NCBI GenBank assembly: GCA_900551135.1
Contig: URUX01000037.1
Span: forward strand, 1 to 17,480
Direction: 5' to 3'
DNA length: 17,480 nucleotides
Source: an uncultured Clostridium sp.
GTDB lineage: Bacteria; Bacillota; Clostridia; Lachnospirales; Lachnospiraceae
In this document: piece by piece, positions 15,150 through 17,480 of the stretch
Position numbering within the stretch: position 1 is the first letter of the stretch
How the letters are laid out: every line of letters starts with the position of its first letter
The notes under the pieces: generated by a model
What the model was told of the DNA's origin: nothing
What the model saw: the letters and a program-made list of their open reading frames with translations, nothing else
Database searches by the model: none
Translations under genes and position numbers: made by a program

Positions 15150-16484
15150 ATGGAAACAGAAGCATTAAAACAGAAAGTTTTGGAGGCCATTGATCAGAGA
15201 CAGGAGATATATCTGGCTCTTGGAAAAAAGATTTATGAAAATCCGGAAACAGGGTACCGTGAGGTGAAAACAACCAAGACATTGGCAGATGCACTGGAGG
15301 GACTGGGATTAAAGACAGATCGAGATATTGCAGTTACTGGCTGTCGGGCGTATGCAAATCCAGATAAAGAAGGCCCAAAGGTTGTTATTATGGGAGAATT
15401 GGACTCGGTTGTATGCTTGGAACATCCAGACTGTGACAAAAAAACTGGAGCGGTTCATGCCTGTGGACACAACATTCAGACAACGGTTATGTATGGGGTT
15501 GCAGATGCACTGATTTCTTCAGGAGTTATGGAACAGCTGGATGGGAAAGTGGATTTTATGGCAGTTCCCGCAGAAGAATATATTGAAATGGAGTATCGGG
15601 AAGGATTAAGGAAAGAGGGAAAAATCCGCTATTTCAGTGGAAAGGCAGAGTTGACTTATAGAGGCGCTTTCGATGACGCGGATATGTGTATGATGGTACA
15701 CAATTTTCCTATTCAGGAAGAGGGATACCGCCTGTCACCATGCAATACGGGAAATGGGTTTATCGGAAAGAATACAGTATTTATGGGAAAACAGGCTCAC
15801 GCAGGAGCGGCTCCGTGGGATGGAGTAAATGCACTGAATATGGCCAGTCTTGCCATGACGGCTATGGCATTCCAACGCGAAACTTTTCGTGAAGCAGATA
15901 CGGTCAGAGTACATCAAATTATCAATAAGGGCGGAGATATTGTAAATGCAGTTCCGGCAGATGTACATTTGGAAACGACAGTTCGTGCGGGTAATCTTCC
16001 AGCTTTAAAAGCTGTAAATGAAAAGATCAATCGTTGTATTGAAGGGGCAGCGATTGCAATTGGTGGAAAAGCGGTTGTAACAGATATGCCAGGTCAAATG
16101 CCTCTTCATGCAGATCCTATGCTGGCGGAATGCTTTAAAGAAAATGCAATGCGGTTTTATAAAGAAGAGGAAATTCTTCCTTGTTTAATGAGTACGGCAT
16201 CGTTTGATATGGGAGACCTATCCTTGTATATGCCAGTTTTGCATGGAATAACATCTGGGATTACCGGAGGGCTTCATTCAAAAGACTACCGTATCGTAAG
16301 TGAGGAAGATGCATATATCATTCCCATTAAAATTATGGCATGTACCTTGATTGATTTACTGGCAGAAGGCGGAATAAAGGCAAAAGAAATTAAAGAACAA
16401 TTTAATCCCGTGATGTCAAAAGAAGAGTATCTGAATTATTTGGAAGATACTTGTAAGCAATATATTTATGGAAGTCTGGAATAA
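15150..16484 (+). CDS. M20D-family amidohydrolase / metallopeptidase
   Basis: This 444-residue cytoplasmic enzyme belongs to the group that includes AbgB, hippurate hydrolases and IAA-amino acid hydrolases, which cleave N-acyl amino acids with a two-metal centre. Ligand motifs are intact: MGELDSV (81-87), HACGHN (103-108, Cys105 and His107), AEEY (141-144), VHNFP with His184, the dimerisation-domain GKQAHAGAAPWDGVNAL (213-229), and GGLHSKDY with His376. The start at 15150 has GGAAAGGA (15134-15141) ahead of it and is 18 bases after the small membrane gene. It is slightly longer than the common M20D length of around 390-400, with an insertion near 144-175 that contains many charged residues. 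It likely deacylates or otherwise cleaves an amide of the imported compound; the acyl group is unknown. Confidence 0.94.
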   Translation: METEALKQKVLEAIDQRQEIYLALGKKIYENPETGYREVKTTKTLADALEGLGLKTDRDIAVTGCRAYANPDKEGPKVVIMGELDSVVCLEHPDCDKKTGAVHACGHNIQTTVMYGVADALISSGVMEQLDGKVDFMAVPAEEYIEMEYREGLRKEGKIRYFSGKAELTYRGAFDDADMCMMVHNFPIQEEGYRLSPCNTGNGFIGKNTVFMGKQAHAGAAPWDGVNALNMASLAMTAMAFQRETFREADTVRVHQIINKGGDIVNAVPADVHLETTVRAGNLPALKAVNEKINRCIEGAAIAIGGKAVVTDMPGQMPLHADPMLAECFKENAMRFYKEEEILPCLMSTASFDMGDLSLYMPVLHGITSGITGGLHSKDYRIVSEEDAYIIPIKIMACTLIDLLAEGGIKAKEIKEQFNPVMSKEEYLNYLEDTCKQYIYGSLE

Positions 16485-16507
16485 CGGATAAAAGAGGAAC
16501 AGAAAAG

Positions 16508-16550
16508 GTCTGTTGCAAAAGTGGAGGAATACTCTGCTGGAGCAACAGAC
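16508..16550 (+). terminator. Terminator of the catabolic operon
   Basis: A perfect 9-base-pair stem (GTCTGTTGC 16508-16516 with GCAACAGAC 16542-16550) has a 25-base loop and is followed by TTTGCTTTTA. It lies 23 bases after the last stop codon. The large loop makes it weaker than a textbook hairpin, but the position fits. The rest of the gap to 16665 shows nothing I can name. Confidence 0.65.
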
Positions 16551-16665
16551 TTTGCTTTTATACCCTAAAACAGAGAATGGAATCTAAAGAGTCTGCAGTA
16601 CAGGGCATAAAAGAGTATGTTCCAGAACACTTATGGTTATTAAAAAATATCTGAAAGGTTTCGGT

Positions 16666-17307
16666 TTAACTGTTCTGTTTTTTGATTTCATCCAAATAAC
16701 TGTAAACAGTGACTTTTGAAATATTCATTCGTTCGGCTACTTTTTCTAAAGCACCTTTGATTGCAAAAATTTCCTTGTCATTGAGAAAACGGATAATGGA
16801 AATTTTTTGTTCACGGCTCATAGAAGATACATCCTGTTCTCCAATGGTTTTATCAATGATATCATCGACGATTTCACGAATGGTAGTGATGGGCTCCATC
16901 TCTTCGGTGGTCTGGACGGAAGGATCAGGGATTCCCAGGAGTTTTCCGAGACCGTCCATAAAATCAGTAAGACAGCCGAGATCAATATTGACGCAGAGCG
17001 CGCCAATTACTTTTCCGTTTAAATCCCGGATCAGCGCTGTGGAAGATTTGATTTTTTTGCCGTCTTTTCCGTTCATGATGTAGTTGGCACAGCAGTCATG
17101 ATTAAATTTTCTGGAAAGAAGCACTTCTTTGACAAAATATTCGGTGAAACTCTCCCCGATTTCCCGATTCGTTACCGTATTGTTTTCCGTATACACAACG
17201 GAATTCTGCGGTTTGGAAAAATCGTGGATAATGACCTCACAGTGGGAACCGAAAGTTTGTGAAATCAGCTTTGCCATTGGAATATAGTTTTCTAAAATTG
17301 GATTCAT
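16666..17307 (-). CDS. YheO/DauR-type transcriptional regulator (PAS-like plus HTH)
   Basis: The 213-residue protein has an N-terminal YheO-like PAS domain (about 5-115; signatures IIHDFSKPQNSVVY and STALIRDLNGKVIGALCVNID) and a C-terminal helix-turn-helix (about 165-210; FAIKGALEKVAERMNISKVTVYSYL). The best-known member, DauR of Pseudomonas aeruginosa, represses the D-arginine utilisation genes and responds to D-amino acids. Here the gene is convergent with the six-gene operon and 181 bases from its end, so it is the prime candidate regulator of that operon. The ATG follows AGGAGA by 6 bases on the - strand. An 18-base inverted repeat lies 55-72 bases upstream, suitable for self-control. Repressor or activator status cannot be read from sequence. 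Confidence 0.88.
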   Translation of the reverse strand: MNPILENYIPMAKLISQTFGSHCEVIIHDFSKPQNSVVYTENNTVTNREIGESFTEYFVKEVLLSRKFNHDCCANYIMNGKDGKKIKSSTALIRDLNGKVIGALCVNIDLGCLTDFMDGLGKLLGIPDPSVQTTEEMEPITTIREIVDDIIDKTIGEQDVSSMSREQKISIIRFLNDKEIFAIKGALEKVAERMNISKVTVYSYLDEIKKQNS

Positions 17308-17361
17308 AATTTCTCCTAATAAAAAGAATGGTGTTTGATTGCTTTTTTGAGAAAAACAATT

Positions 17362-17379
17362 TATACTAATCTTAGTATA
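17362..17379. promoter_or_regulatory. Inverted repeat TATACTAA-TC-TTAGTATA upstream of the regulator
   Basis: Two perfect 8-base half-sites are separated by 2 bases, 55 bases before the regulator start. It may be an operator for self-regulation. The - strand around it is rich in TATA-like sequence (TATACT, TATAAA) but no good -35 box is visible, so I do not assign a promoter. A single half-site-like ATACTAA occurs at 11264-11270, upstream of the operon promoter. Confidence 0.45.
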
Positions 17380-17480
17380 TAGAAAAAAATCTATAAATAG
17401 TAGATTAAGGAATATAGCAGAGTGTAATTTGACGTTTTTAAAATTTTTAAGTTATTTCTGGAAGATTATGCTGAATATTT

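Noticed and set aside
16617..16665. Terminator for the - strand regulator gene
   Set aside because: Only a 4-base GAAA/TTTC pairing followed by a T-run is visible, too weak to call.
17429..17457. + strand TTGACG-17-TTATTT as a divergent promoter near the window end
   Set aside because: The -10 match is poor and no gene is visible before the window ends, so it cannot be supported.
1..17480. CRISPR array, tRNA/rRNA genes, insertion sequences or phage defence genes
   Set aside because: I looked for regular direct repeats, cloverleaf ends, transposase or restriction motifs on both strands and found none.

Overview
The window looks like chromosomal DNA of a Gram-positive anaerobe of the class Clostridia, most likely Lachnospiraceae. 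The support is indirect: strong AGGAGG-type ribosome binding sites, sigma-A-like promoters with 17-18 base spacers, an acetyl-type MetA, and protein wording familiar from that family. No rRNA, tRNA, CRISPR array, insertion sequence or phage gene is visible. The genus cannot be fixed from this sequence alone.

Region 1 (1-3529, + strand) is a tight run: the 3' part of ligA (NAD-dependent DNA ligase, cut by the window edge and carrying an apparent frameshift near 200-210), metA (homoserine O-acyltransferase) and a glycerate kinase. Region 2 (3587-9864, + strand) starts at a good promoter (3524-3553) with an inverted repeat in its spacer. It holds seven closely packed genes: a cytoplasmic protein joining a ParB-like domain to a BMP/PnrA-like binding domain, a divergent metallophosphoesterase, a divergent sirtuin-like zinc protein, hisH, hisF, ung and uppP. 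It ends at a strong two-way hairpin (9889-9933). Facing it, on the - strand, is a lone class I DAHP synthase gene (9967-10995) with its own promoter.

Region 3 begins in a very AT-rich gap (10996-11381) that holds two back-to-back promoters. The + strand promoter drives a six-gene operon (11382-16484): a RidA-family protein, a fold-type III PLP enzyme of the D-serine dehydratase / D-threonine aldolase family, a nitrilase-superfamily amidase (Nit2/omega-amidase type), two membrane proteins that look like the large and small parts of one uncharacterised DUF3100-like permease, and an M20D amidohydrolase. A terminator follows. A convergent gene (16666-17307, - strand) encodes a YheO/DauR-type PAS plus helix-turn-helix regulator.

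The most interesting part is this last operon. Import by a two-subunit permease, amide cleavage by M20D and nitrilase enzymes, PLP chemistry on a D-configured amino acid, and RidA clean-up of a reactive enamine/imine make a coherent catabolic route for an unknown N-acylated or amidated (probably D-) amino acid. The linked regulator belongs to a family with a member known to sense D-amino acids. The substrate is inference. Second in interest is the trio 3587-6920, whose three proteins all depart from their families in key positions or in cellular location.
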